In this document: in pieces, positions 32,202-39,985 of the stretch
How the letters are laid out: every line of letters begins with the position of its first letter
Numbering within the stretch: position 1 is the first letter of the stretch
Source of the DNA: Clostridia bacterium
GTDB lineage: Bacteria; Bacillota; Clostridia; Oscillospirales; QAMX01
DNA length: 52,293 nucleotides
Direction: 5' to 3'
NCBI GenBank assembly: GCA_017441705.1
Contig: JAFRWU010000065.1
Location: 1 to 52,293 of the forward strand
Notes under the pieces: generated by a model
Databases searched by the model: none
What the model saw: the letters and a program-made list of their open reading frames with translations, nothing else
What the model was told of the DNA's origin: nothing
Translations under genes and position numbers: made by a program

Positions 32202-33614
32202 ATGACGAAAGAACGCATCGAACGCGACTCCATGGGAGACGTCGCGGTGCCAGCCGATCACGCCTGGGGCGCGCAGACCCAGAGAAGCCTGGAAAACTTT
32301 CCCATCGGGCGGGAAACGATGCCGCCCGAGCTGCTTTCCGCCTTTGCTCTGCTGAAAAAAGCGGCGGCGGAATCCAATCACGAGCTTCTTCCCTCCCGCA
32401 TGACCCGGGAAAAGCGGGACGCCATCGTGTCCGCCGCCGACGGGATCCTCGCAGGCAGGTATCCGGAGGAATTCCCCCTTTCGGTCTGGCAGACCGGATC
32501 CGGCACCCAGACCAACATGAATTTCAATGAGGTCATCGCCCACGTCGGGAACGCGGCCTGCGGCAGATCGCTCCTTCATCCCAACGACGACGTGAACCTT
32601 TCCCAAAGCTCCAACGACACCTTCCCCACCGCCATGCGGATCAGCGCCGTCCGGATCCTTTCCTGCGAGGTGATCCCGGCTCTGGAGGATCTGATCGGGA
32701 GGATGAGGCTCCTGGAGGAGGAAAACCGCGGGATCGTCAAAACCGGCCGCACCCATCTTCAGGACGCGGTGCCCATCGCCTTTTCCCAGGAGATCTCCGG
32801 ATGGCGCGGGATGCTGGAATCCTGCCGCGGGGCGATCCTCGCCTCGATCGGTCCTCTTTCGGCGCTTCCCCTCGGCGCGACCGCCGTGGGAACGGGCCTG
32901 AATTCGCCCCGCGGTTTCGGCCGTGCCGCCGCGGAAAAGCTTTCGGCGGCGACGGGGCTTCCCTTCCGGGAATCAGACAACAAATTCCGTTCGCTGACCT
33001 CTCTCGACGATCTGGTTTTCGCCCACGGCGCCTTGAAGGCGCTGGCCGCGTCGCTGATGAAGATCGCGAACGACCTGCGCTGGCTCGCCTCGGGACCGCG
33101 CTGCGGTCTCGGCGAGATCACCCTTCCCGCAAACGAGCCCGGCTCCTCCATCATGCCCGGCAAGGTCAATCCCACCCAGTGCGAGGCGATCTCCATGATC
33201 GCGGTGCAGGTGATGGGCAACGACGCCGCGGTGGGCTTCGCCGCGTCCCAGGGCAATTTCGAGCTGAACGTCTTTCTGCCGGTGACGGCCTATAATTTCC
33301 TGCAGTCGGCGCGTCTTCTCGCCGACGGGATGCGATCCTTTGAAAAAAGAGCGCTGGCGGGCATGAAGGCGAATCCGGAGAAAATGGAGGAAAACCTCGG
33401 GAAATCCCTGATGACCGTCACCGCCCTTTCTCCCCGGATCGGGTACGAAAAGGCGGCCCGGGTGGCCGGAAAGGCGCACCGGGAAGGACTGACGCTCCCC
33501 GAGGCCGCCGAAAGCCTCGGATATCTCACCGCGGAGGAGTGCCGGGCGCTTCTCGATCCGGCCTCCATGCTTTCGCCCGGGGAAGCGGAAAAGTCTGCCG
33601 CAGACGCCCGGTAA
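32202..33614 (+). CDS. fumC: Class II fumarate hydratase
   Basis: FumC interconverts fumarate and malate without an iron-sulfur cluster. The 470-residue product is the usual length. It shows GDVAVPADHAWGAQTQRSLENF at the N terminus, the active-site segment TGRTHLQDAVPIAFSQE and the signature GSSIMPGKVNPTQCEA with the catalytic serine loop. NDTFPTAMR and the C-terminal LSPRIGYEKAA are also present. An ATG at 32181 is in frame but lacks a ribosome site, whereas 32202 has GGAGG six bases upstream. It is followed 21 bp later by malic enzyme, so the pair can turn fumarate into pyruvate. Confidence 0.95.
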   Translation: MTKERIERDSMGDVAVPADHAWGAQTQRSLENFPIGRETMPPELLSAFALLKKAAAESNHELLPSRMTREKRDAIVSAADGILAGRYPEEFPLSVWQTGSGTQTNMNFNEVIAHVGNAACGRSLLHPNDDVNLSQSSNDTFPTAMRISAVRILSCEVIPALEDLIGRMRLLEEENRGIVKTGRTHLQDAVPIAFSQEISGWRGMLESCRGAILASIGPLSALPLGATAVGTGLNSPRGFGRAAAEKLSAATGLPFRESDNKFRSLTSLDDLVFAHGALKALAASLMKIANDLRWLASGPRCGLGEITLPANEPGSSIMPGKVNPTQCEAISMIAVQVMGNDAAVGFAASQGNFELNVFLPVTAYNFLQSARLLADGMRSFEKRALAGMKANPEKMEENLGKSLMTVTALSPRIGYEKAARVAGKAHREGLTLPEAAESLGYLTAEECRALLDPASMLSPGEAEKSAADAR

Positions 33615-33635
33615 AACCGAAAGGAGATCATATTC

Positions 33636-34808
33636 ATGGATATCCGGAAGGAATCGCTTCAAAAACACGCGGAGTGGCGCGGAAAGCTGGAGATCACGCC
33701 CCGCGTTCCCCTGAAAACCCGGGAGGATCTGTCGCTCGCCTATACGCCCGGCGTGGCGGAGCCCTGCCTTGCCATCGAAAAGGATCCCTCGCTCTCTTTC
33801 GATCTGACGCGCCGGTGGAATCTGGTGGCGGTGATCACCGACGGCAGTGCGGTCCTGGGTCTCGGCAACATCGGCCCGGAGGCGGGGATGCCGGTGATGG
33901 AGGGCAAATGCGTCCTTTTCAAGGAGTTCGGCGGCGTGGACGCGGTCCCGCTGTGCCTCAAAAGTCAGGATACCGACGAGATCGTCCGGACGATCTATCT
34001 GCTCTCCGGCTCCTTCGGCGGGATCAACCTGGAGGATATCGCGGCCCCCCGCTGCTTTGAGATCGAAAGAAGGCTCCGCGAGATCTGCGATATCCCGGTC
34101 TTTCATGACGACCAGCACGGCACGGCCATCGTGGCCGGGGCCGCCGTGCTCGGCGCTCTGAAGGTCGCCGGAAAGAAGCTCGGCGGCGTCCGGGTGGTGA
34201 TCAACGGCGCGGGAAGCGCGGGGATCGCCATCGGCAGACATCTTCTTTCCATGGGCGTCGGGGAACTGATCATGGCGGACAAGTGCGGCATCCTCTGCGA
34301 AGGAGAAGACTATCCGAACCCCGCGCACCGGGAGATCGCCGCCCTTTCGAACCGGGAAAAGCGAAAGGGAAGCCTTGCCGACGCCATGCGGGGCGCCGAT
34401 CTTTTCATCGGCGTTTCGGCGCCGGGCGTCGTTTCCCGGGAAATGGTCGCCTCCATGGCGCCGCGCGCCGTGGTCTTTCCCATGGCGAATCCCACCCCGG
34501 AGATCATGCCGGAGGAGGCGAAGGCCGCCGGCGCGTATATCGTCGGCACGGGGCGCTCCGATTACCCGAATCAGATCAACAATCTTCTGGCCTTCCCCGG
34601 CGTCTTCCGGGGAGCTCTGGACTGCCGGGCAAGGACCGTGAACCGGGAGATGGAGCTTGCGGCCTCTTTCGCTCTGGCCTCCCTGATCCCGGAAGAAGAG
34701 CTTTCGCCCGAAAACATCATCGTATCCCCTCTGGATCCCCGGGCGGCGGAGACGGTCGCCCGCGCCGTATCCGACGCGGCGCGAAGGACCGGCGTTGCCA
34801 GGATCTGA
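33636..34808 (+). CDS. NAD(P)-dependent malic enzyme (short form)
   Basis: The 390-residue enzyme decarboxylates malate to pyruvate. Motifs are [38 protein letters not shown], the metal-binding [11 protein letters not shown], the dinucleotide fold [18 protein letters not shown], and [15 protein letters not shown]. It lacks the phosphotransacetylase domain of MaeB and is the length of Bacillus/Clostridium short malic enzymes. AAGGAGATCATATTC precedes the ATG. Cofactor preference (NAD or NADP) cannot be fixed by eye. It is cotranscribed with fumC and ends convergently with the FemAB-type gene. Confidence 0.94.
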   Translation: MDIRKESLQKHAEWRGKLEITPRVPLKTREDLSLAYTPGVAEPCLAIEKDPSLSFDLTRRWNLVAVITDGSAVLGLGNIGPEAGMPVMEGKCVLFKEFGGVDAVPLCLKSQDTDEIVRTIYLLSGSFGGINLEDIAAPRCFEIERRLREICDIPVFHDDQHGTAIVAGAAVLGALKVAGKKLGGVRVVINGAGSAGIAIGRHLLSMGVGELIMADKCGILCEGEDYPNPAHREIAALSNREKRKGSLADAMRGADLFIGVSAPGVVSREMVASMAPRAVVFPMANPTPEIMPEEAKAAGAYIVGTGRSDYPNQINNLLAFPGVFRGALDCRARTVNREMELAASFALASLIPEEELSPENIIVSPLDPRAAETVARAVSDAARRTGVARI

Positions 34809-34827
34809 TCGTCTGTCCCGGTTCCGA

Positions 34828-34864
34828 TAAAACAAAAGCCCGTCCGAACGATCGGACGGGCTCT
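34828..34864 (-). terminator. Terminator between malic enzyme and the FemAB-type gene
   Basis: AGCCCGTCCGA (34837-34847) pairs perfectly with 34852-34862 around a 4-base loop. The minus-strand side ends in TTTTGTTTT, so it best terminates the FemAB-type gene. The plus-strand tail is weaker but may also serve the malic enzyme gene. Confidence 0.8.
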
Positions 34865-34868
34865 TGCG

Positions 34869-35924
34869 TCACGCGCGGTCGCACAGACCTTTCCCCCATT
34901 TCTGCCGAAGCCGGGAAACCCCCTCCGCGAGATAGAAAAGAAGCGCCTTCCCCGGCCGGAGGATCCGGTCGAATTCTCCGGCCGTGATGCGGAAGGAGGC
35001 TCCGAACCCCATTTTGAAGCGGTGCAGTCCGAAATGAGGATTGTCCTCCACCGGGAACCCTTCCACTCCGCGGAAGTCGAAAAGCCGGCTTCCGCACCGG
35101 ATGGCGTCGCGCTGGATCTCGTGAACGAGCAGATCGTTCGCGCGGAGCTTTTTTCCCTCCCCGTCCGAGCACCCGTAGAGATAAGAGGACTGCGTTCCGA
35201 AATGCACCGCGATCCCGGCCGCCACGGTCTTTCCCCCCTTCTTCGCGGCGTACAGCGCGGCGTACGGTCCAAGCTCCCGGAGGATGCGGCGGAAGTATTC
35301 CTCTCCCCGCGGCACAAATCCGTCGCGTTCCCCGGTCAGCGTCATCAGGCGCATGAATTCCCCGAGCTCCTCCTCTCCGGCCCGCGTCACCCGGACGCCT
35401 TTCTTCTCGGAAAGATGGAGATTCCGGCGCGTGGAAGGGTGATAGCGTTCCTCCAGCTTTTCGGGCGTCACGCCGCCGAGATCGTTTTCATAGGAAAGCC
35501 GCGGCTGGAAAAGCGAATAATCGTCCCGGACGCGCCTGCGGAAGCGGCGCGTCCGCATCAGGCGGAGAAACGGGCGGTCTCCCTCCTCCACGTCGGGATC
35601 GACCCGCAGGAGACAGGCCCCCTCCCGCTTCGCGAAGCGCGCGGCCTCTTCGAGAAGGAGGCCGAGGATCTCCGGCCTTTCCCGCGGCCAGACCGGGCCT
35701 CGCGGCGCATACAGGATGCGCGCGCCGCATTTTCTTCCCCGCCGGCCGAGAAGCGCGACGCTTCCCGCGATTTTTCCGTTCTCCTCCCGCAGGAGGATCC
35801 CCGTCCAGCTCCATTCGGATTTGACGCGCCCCCAGAGCGAGGTCTGCATAAAGTGCCCCGCGGGATTTCCCCTGACGAACCGGTCAAATTCCTCCGCGCC
35901 GTCTTTCGTAACGTATTCAAACAT
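34869..35924 (-). CDS. FemAB/FemX-type peptidoglycan aminoacyltransferase
   Basis: The 351-residue protein of the FemXAB family adds amino acids from aminoacyl-tRNA to the lipid II peptide, building interpeptide bridges. It has two GNAT-like domains. The first contains FMQTSLWGRVK and ARILYAPRGPVWP, with a basic cluster RRNLHLSEKKGV between domains. The second contains ALYAAKKGGKTVAAGIAVHFG, SSYLYGCSDGEGKKLRANDLLVHE and FDFRGVEGFPVEDNPHFGLHRFKMGFGA; the last segment is highly characteristic. It lacks the long coiled-coil arm of Staphylococcus FemA. Its upstream region carries the same 11-bp-spaced boxes as the response regulator gene, suggesting control by that two-component system. Confidence 0.88.
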   Translation of the reverse strand: MFEYVTKDGAEEFDRFVRGNPAGHFMQTSLWGRVKSEWSWTGILLREENGKIAGSVALLGRRGRKCGARILYAPRGPVWPRERPEILGLLLEEAARFAKREGACLLRVDPDVEEGDRPFLRLMRTRRFRRRVRDDYSLFQPRLSYENDLGGVTPEKLEERYHPSTRRNLHLSEKKGVRVTRAGEEELGEFMRLMTLTGERDGFVPRGEEYFRRILRELGPYAALYAAKKGGKTVAAGIAVHFGTQSSYLYGCSDGEGKKLRANDLLVHEIQRDAIRCGSRLFDFRGVEGFPVEDNPHFGLHRFKMGFGASFRITAGEFDRILRPGKALLFYLAEGVSRLRQKWGKGLCDRA

Positions 35925-36023
35925 GGCTTATCCCTCTTTCCGCTCTTTGCCGCCCGCGTTTTCCTTCCGCCCGGTATACAATCCGGAAGCGGAAAAGGCT
36001 GCGCGCCGGCGCCTGTCTGTCCG

Positions 36024-36056
36024 GCAAAAAAAGACCTGCCGCGTGCCGGCAGGTCT
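36024..36056 (-). terminator. Terminator of the two-component operon
   Basis: AGACCTGCCG (36032-36041) pairs perfectly with 36047-36056 around a 5-base loop. It is followed on the minus strand by a run of seven T. It lies 90 bp beyond the stop codon of the membrane protein gene. Its promoter-proximal arm abuts a predicted promoter for the FemAB-type gene. Confidence 0.88.
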
Positions 36057-36057
36057 T

Positions 36058-36122
36058 ATCGTAATACCCGTTTGTATCGTATTTGCATCCGGACTGTATC
36101 CGGGTTGTATCACGTTTGTAAA
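36058..36122 (-). promoter_or_regulatory. Predicted response-regulator-dependent promoter of the FemAB-type gene
   Basis: On the plus strand TTGTATC (36072), TTGCATC (36083), CTGTATC (36094), TTGTATC (36105) and a degenerate TTGTAAA (36116) recur every 11 bp. Read on the minus strand the last box is 8 bp before a -10-like TACGAT (36058-36063); no separate -35 box is seen. This is the same geometry as in front of the response regulator gene. OmpR-family regulators typically bind such direct repeats. The predicted start of transcription falls within the stem of the terminator at 36032-36056. Confidence 0.7.
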
Positions 36123-36146
36123 AAAACTGTGAACGAAAAACTCCCC

Positions 36147-37031
36147 TCACCACGCGGGACCGTAAAGCATCGTTCCGACCCAGTCGGACGAGATTTCAAA
36201 CCGGATCGGGAAATGAACGCGATCCTCTCCGCGCACGAGATCGAACCCGGCGACCGGCAGCTGCAGAGCTTCCCGGGCAGGATCCCGGTCGGCGTATTCG
36301 CCTCCGTCGGGAAGACTCCCTGCCAGCAGCTGCTCCCATTCGCTCTCGCTCCATTCGAAGAGCTCGGCGTTTTCGGTATCGATGCCGTAATAGGAGCGGA
36401 AGCTCTTTCCCAAAAGCGCCGAAATGTAGGCCTTGCCGGTGTCGCTGATTTCGTTCTGGGAATGCTGCAGGAAACGCAGCCGTTCTTCCAGGACGTATAC
36501 GTACTCTTCGGCATAGTCCCCCCGGATCGAAAACGACAGGATCTTTTCGTCCGCGGCGTCGAGAAGCAGCGTGATCCCGTTTCCGTCGTCCCGCAGCTCG
36601 TAATAGGCGAAGCTCGATCCGTCGCTGACGCTGAAGGCGCTCATCAGGATCACGGAATCGAATTCCATCCTTACCGTGTCGGGGAAGAGCGGTTCTTTGG
36701 TTTCAAACGTAATCACGGTCCAGCGAAAAGACAGGTCCCGCGCGAACCGGTCCATTTCACGGCGGGCGGCTTCTTCCAGTCCGTCTCTCTCGGCGCCTTC
36801 CGGGATCGAAAGGATCATCCGCATCGTATTGTCCCGGGAAAGGATCTGGAGCTTTTTCAGGAGATCCTCCTCGGTCCTTTCCAGGAGGTATTCCGATGCG
36901 TCCTTTTCCCGGATTCTTTTGACGACGCTCTTTTCGGAGAGACCGGTCAGAAGCTCCGGCAGAAAAACCGCCGCGGCGATCAGAAGGGCGACCGCCCCGA
37001 CGATCAGAGCGTTTCTCACTCCCGTCTTCAT
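36147..37031 (-). CDS. Membrane-anchored protein of the two-component operon, function unknown
   Basis: The 294-residue protein has one N-terminal membrane helix (ALIVGAVALLIAAAVFLPELL, residues 8-28). About 260 residues follow, predicted outside the membrane, with mixed alpha/beta character and many acidic residues. The last segments are FDLVRGEDRVHFPIRFEI and WVGTMLYGPAW. I recognise no known domain. Its ATG overlaps the stop of the sensor kinase gene (ATGA), so the two are made together. The context suggests an accessory protein that helps sensing or is an output at the cell surface. Its transcript ends at the terminator 36024-36056. Confidence 0.75.
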   Translation of the reverse strand: MKTGVRNALIVGAVALLIAAAVFLPELLTGLSEKSVVKRIREKDASEYLLERTEEDLLKKLQILSRDNTMRMILSIPEGAERDGLEEAARREMDRFARDLSFRWTVITFETKEPLFPDTVRMEFDSVILMSAFSVSDGSSFAYYELRDDGNGITLLLDAADEKILSFSIRGDYAEEYVYVLEERLRFLQHSQNEISDTGKAYISALLGKSFRSYYGIDTENAELFEWSESEWEQLLAGSLPDGGEYADRDPAREALQLPVAGFDLVRGEDRVHFPIRFEISSDWVGTMLYGPAW

Positions 37032-38437
37032 TCCTCTTCCCGCCTTTCCTCTCTCAGGACAAAGGATACGCGGGTCCCTTTTCCCGGCTCGCTTTCAAAG
37101 GTGAGCTCCGTTCCGTGGAGCTCCGCGATCTTTTTGGAAAGCGCGAGACCGAGTCCCGCGCCGCCCTGTTCCCGGGCGCGGGATTTGTCCACCATGTAAA
37201 AGGGTTCGGTGATGCGTTTCAGCGCCTCCGGCGGGATGCCCCGGCCGAGGTCTGTCACCGATACGACAAAGCCTTCTTCTCTGCTTTTTCCGGCCAGAAG
37301 GACCTTGCCGTCCCGGGTGGACGCCTTCCTGGCGTTGTCCAGAAGATTCAGGATCAGCGTTTTCAGAAGATCCGGCTCCCCGGTCACGATCGCTTCGTCC
37401 GCGTCGGTATAGAGGACGACGCCGCTTTCGGCATAGGCGTAGGACGCGCTGGAGACGATTTCCCCGGCAAGCCTCCGGAAACGGATCCTTTTCATCTCGG
37501 GCTTCTCGTTTTCCAGAGCAAACAGCGCAAGAAGCGCGTGAGACATGGTTTCCAGCCGCTTCCCTTCCCTGAAAATATACTCCGAAGCCTCCTGGCGCCG
37601 CTCCGGAGACACCTCCCGGCTCCGGAGCATATCGGCGTAGCCGATCACCGAGGTCAGGGGCGTTTTCAGCTCGTGCGCGAAGCTTGCGGTAAAATCCTTT
37701 TCTCTGGCCGCGGCATCCTCCAGCTCCCGGATGGTGTTTTCCAGGCTTTCGGCCATGGAATTGAAATCGCCGGCCAGCTTTCCCAGCTCGTCCCGGCTCT
37801 TTACCGTGACGCGGCGGGAATACTGTCCTTCCGATAAACGGTGCGCCGCGCGCGAAAGATTCCGGAGCGGCGAAGTAAAGTACAGGGTAAAGCCGGTGGT
37901 GACGGCGATCCCCAGAAGAAGCACGACGAACATCACGATGCGGTAGGTCCTGAGATTGTTTCCGGTGCGCTGAAAGAGTTCGCTGATGTCGGTGCTGCGG
38001 ATCAGGACGAAGCTTTCGCCCGCCAGCATCACCTTTTCCACCGCCACCACGTGACGGCGATCCTCCACCGTCGCGACGCCGACCCGGATCACGCCGAGTT
38101 CTCCCGGTTCGATCCCTCCGGTCACGATCCCCGGCGTTTCCACCACGGGAATGCCCGCGGGATTCAGGACCGCGTATTCGTAATGGCTGAGCGCCTGACT
38201 GTCCTCCACCAGCTTGCGGACCATTTCCCCGGCCTCGTACGCCGTGTCCGACACGGGGCGGTTGAGACAGAGCGCCTCCAGCGTCATGCCGAAGAGCTGC
38301 ATGTCCTCTTCCGCATTCCGGCACGCGGCGTCCAGCTCGGTACGGAACGCCCGGTCGACCACCGCGGCGCCGCCGAGCGACAGCGAAAGCGCCAGGAGCA
38401 GCGACACGGCCAGGATCATTTTCCACGCAAAGCTCAC
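37028..38437 (-). CDS. Membrane sensor histidine kinase
   Basis: The 469-residue kinase has a first membrane helix at residues 5-27 and an extracellular domain of about 140 residues containing SDTAYEAGEMVRKLVEDSQA. A second helix lies around residues 168-188, followed by a HAMP linker (SPLRNLSRAAHRLSEGQYSR). The DHp helix with the phosphoacceptor is FTASFAHELKTPLTSVIGYADML. The ATPase boxes LILNLLDNARKAS (N), DLGRGIPPEAL (G1) and GGAGLGLALSKKIAELHG (G2) are all intact. The GTG start has GGAGG six bases upstream and lies 1 bp after the response regulator stop. The stimulus is probably cell-envelope related, since the predicted target is a peptidoglycan-modifying enzyme. Confidence 0.93.
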   Translation of the reverse strand: MSFAWKMILAVSLLLALSLSLGGAAVVDRAFRTELDAACRNAEEDMQLFGMTLEALCLNRPVSDTAYEAGEMVRKLVEDSQALSHYEYAVLNPAGIPVVETPGIVTGGIEPGELGVIRVGVATVEDRRHVVAVEKVMLAGESFVLIRSTDISELFQRTGNNLRTYRIVMFVVLLLGIAVTTGFTLYFTSPLRNLSRAAHRLSEGQYSRRVTVKSRDELGKLAGDFNSMAESLENTIRELEDAAAREKDFTASFAHELKTPLTSVIGYADMLRSREVSPERRQEASEYIFREGKRLETMSHALLALFALENEKPEMKRIRFRRLAGEIVSSASYAYAESGVVLYTDADEAIVTGEPDLLKTLILNLLDNARKASTRDGKVLLAGKSREEGFVVSVTDLGRGIPPEALKRITEPFYMVDKSRAREQGGAGLGLALSKKIAELHGTELTFESEPGKGTRVSFVLREERREEE

Positions 38438-38438
38438 C

Positions 38439-39092
38439 CTAATCCTCCAATCGATACCCGACCTTGTAGACGGTGACCAGCTTATCCTGCCAGCCGAGCT
38501 TTCTTCTGAGCCGCTGGACGTGCAGATCCACCGTCCGGCTCTCCTCCTCCAGTTCCCCCTGCCACACCCGTTCGTAAATGGTGTCGCGGAAAAGGGCGAT
38601 GTTGCGGTTCCTGACGAAAAGCAGAAGCAGGGTGAACTCCTTCTGCGTCAGGATCACCGGCTTTCCCGCACGGGTGACCTGACGGGAGCGCGGCAGGATC
38701 GTCACGTCGCCGATCTCGTACTTTTCCTCCTCGCGTCCGGCGCGGCGCAAAACGCTTTCCACCCGCGCGAGAAGCTCCACGATCTCAAAAGGCTTGGTCA
38801 GATAATCGTCGGCGCCGGCGCGCAGGCCCGCCACCCGGTCGCTGACGCTTCCCCTGGCGGTCAGAAAAATCACCGGCGTTCCGGTGGGCTTGATCGATTC
38901 CAGAAGCTCGTATCCGTCCAGTCCCGGCAGCATGATATCCAGCAGGATCAGATCGAAGCTCTCTCTCGTCAGGAGCTCCGCCGCCGCAAGGCCGTTATGG
39001 CAGACGGTCGTCCGGTATCCCGCATCGGTGAGATTTAGTTCGATCAGGCGGGCAATGGGCTTTTCATCCTCAACAATCAGCACGTGGATCAC
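38439..39092 (-). CDS. OmpR/PhoB-family response regulator
   Basis: The 217-residue regulator begins MIHVLIVEDEKPIARLIELN. The receiver domain has the acidic pair ED, the phospho-acceptor Asp in FDLILLDIMLPGLDGYELL, the Thr/Ser switch in VIFLTARG and Lys in DDYLTKPFE. The C-terminal winged helix contains LTQKEFTLLLLFVRN, LFRDTIYERVWQGE and TVDLHVQRLRRKLG. The GTG start at 39092 has AAGGAGG seven bases upstream. A frame extension to an ATG at 39119 is rejected because it would overlap the -10 box. Tandem 11-bp-spaced boxes just upstream suggest autoregulation. It is the first gene of a three-gene operon with the kinase and the membrane protein. Confidence 0.94.
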   Translation of the reverse strand: MIHVLIVEDEKPIARLIELNLTDAGYRTTVCHNGLAAAELLTRESFDLILLDIMLPGLDGYELLESIKPTGTPVIFLTARGSVSDRVAGLRAGADDYLTKPFEIVELLARVESVLRRAGREEEKYEIGDVTILPRSRQVTRAGKPVILTQKEFTLLLLFVRNRNIALFRDTIYERVWQGELEEESRTVDLHVQRLRRKLGWQDKLVTVYKVGYRLED

Positions 39093-39117
39093 AGGCTCCC
39101 CTCCTTCCCATGCATCC

Positions 39118-39171
39118 ATTTTGCGTCAGAGTTGTATCCAAGTTGTATCAGAGTTGTATCCAAGTTGTATC
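39118..39171 (-). promoter_or_regulatory. Operator/promoter of the two-component operon: four 11-bp-spaced TTGTATC boxes
   Basis: On the plus strand identical TTGTATC heptamers begin at 39132, 39143, 39154 and 39165, a strict 11-bp period. On the minus strand the last box is 8 bp before CAAAAT (39118-39123), a plausible -10, with no separate -35 box. This is the typical arrangement of an OmpR-family activator overlapping the -35 region. Confidence 0.8.
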
Positions 39172-39299
39172 ATGACCGGTTTTTTTCGGGTTTTTTCCGT
39201 TTTTTTGAGGCAGGTCCGGCCGGCGCCCGGTTTTTTCATCCCCGGCGCGGGACGGAGGACGCCGGAGCTTGCGCCGGGAAGGGGCGCTCCTCCGGCCCG

Positions 39300-39824
39300 T
39301 CAGGCGCGCGGCTTTCTTTCTCCGAACAGGATCTTCCGGAGCCGCACCCGGTATAAAAGCGCAAGCCGCGGAAGGATCACGTCGTAAAGAAGGAACGCAA
39401 GATTCCCGCAGGCCAGAAGGACGAGAATGATCCACGTCTCCTCCGTTTCGGGCGCCAGGACCTTCATCACCAGGATCTCGCACCCCACCGCCGCCAGATT
39501 GAAGACCAGAAGCTTCAAAAAGAGCCTGAGGAGAAGCGGGAGTCTGTCGAGCGAATCGCGGAAGACCGGATACCACCCGAAAAAGGCGGCGAAAAGAAGG
39601 ACCGTCTCGGGGTCCGGGATGACCATCGCTCCCACCAGGCTCACCGAGATCCACAGGACGAGTTCGGTCTTTTTGCCCCATTCCCATCCCGCGGGCAGAA
39701 GGCAGAGCCCCGCGAGCATCGCCCCCGCGTAATTCCCCACGCCCGAAAGCGCGCCGACGGTGAGAACGACCGCCGCAAGCGCCGTCATCACGCCGCAGAA
39801 CGCGATCCTCTTCGCGTTTTTCAC
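39300..39824 (-). CDS. Polytopic membrane protein, ECF S-component-like
   Basis: The 174-residue protein has about five or six hydrophobic segments. It starts MKNAKRIAFCGVMTALAAVV, a beginning typical of ECF-transporter substrate-binding (S) components and related small membrane proteins. It ends in a basic tail (RVRLRKILFGERKPRA). A GGGGGG-rich ribosome site precedes the ATG, and a promoter lies at 39863-39891. No ECF ATPase genes are nearby, so if it is an S component it would share an energising module encoded elsewhere. The substrate is unknown and the family call is tentative. Confidence 0.55.
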   Translation of the reverse strand: MKNAKRIAFCGVMTALAAVVLTVGALSGVGNYAGAMLAGLCLLPAGWEWGKKTELVLWISVSLVGAMVIPDPETVLLFAAFFGWYPVFRDSLDRLPLLLRLFLKLLVFNLAAVGCEILVMKVLAPETEETWIILVLLACGNLAFLLYDVILPRLALLYRVRLRKILFGERKPRA

Positions 39825-39862
39825 ATCTTTTCCCCCCCTTGCCGCCGGTTCTTTCGATCTTT

Positions 39863-39891
39863 AGCATAGCATATCCCGCTTTTCTTTGCAA
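39863..39891 (-). promoter_or_regulatory. Promoter of the membrane protein gene at 39300
   Basis: TTGCAA (39886-39891) is 17 bp from TATGCT (39863-39868) on the minus strand, leaving a leader of about 30 nt. Confidence 0.65.
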
Positions 39892-39923
39892 GCCGCGCCG
39901 GCCGGCGGCCGTTTCCCGGAAAG

Positions 39924-39960
39924 GCGAAGATCGCGCCGGGAGGCCGGCGCGATCTCTTTT
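39924..39960 (-). terminator. Probable terminator of the epimerase gene
   Basis: AGATCGCGCCGG (39928-39939) pairs perfectly with 39944-39955 around a 4-base loop, 30 bp beyond the epimerase stop. The minus-strand tail is only modestly T-rich, so efficiency is uncertain. Confidence 0.55.
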
Positions 39961-39985
39961 GCGGCGGGGGAAGCTTTTCCGGTAT

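Noticed and set aside
31976..32233. Minus-strand open frame overlapping the sialidase leader and fumarase start
   Set aside because: It spans both divergent promoters and the start of fumC, has low-complexity arginine-rich sequence and no ribosome site.
39093..39119. Longer start of the response regulator at the ATG 39119
   Set aside because: It would place the start codon over the predicted -10 box, while the GTG at 39092 has AAGGAGG at ideal spacing and gives the normal family N terminus.
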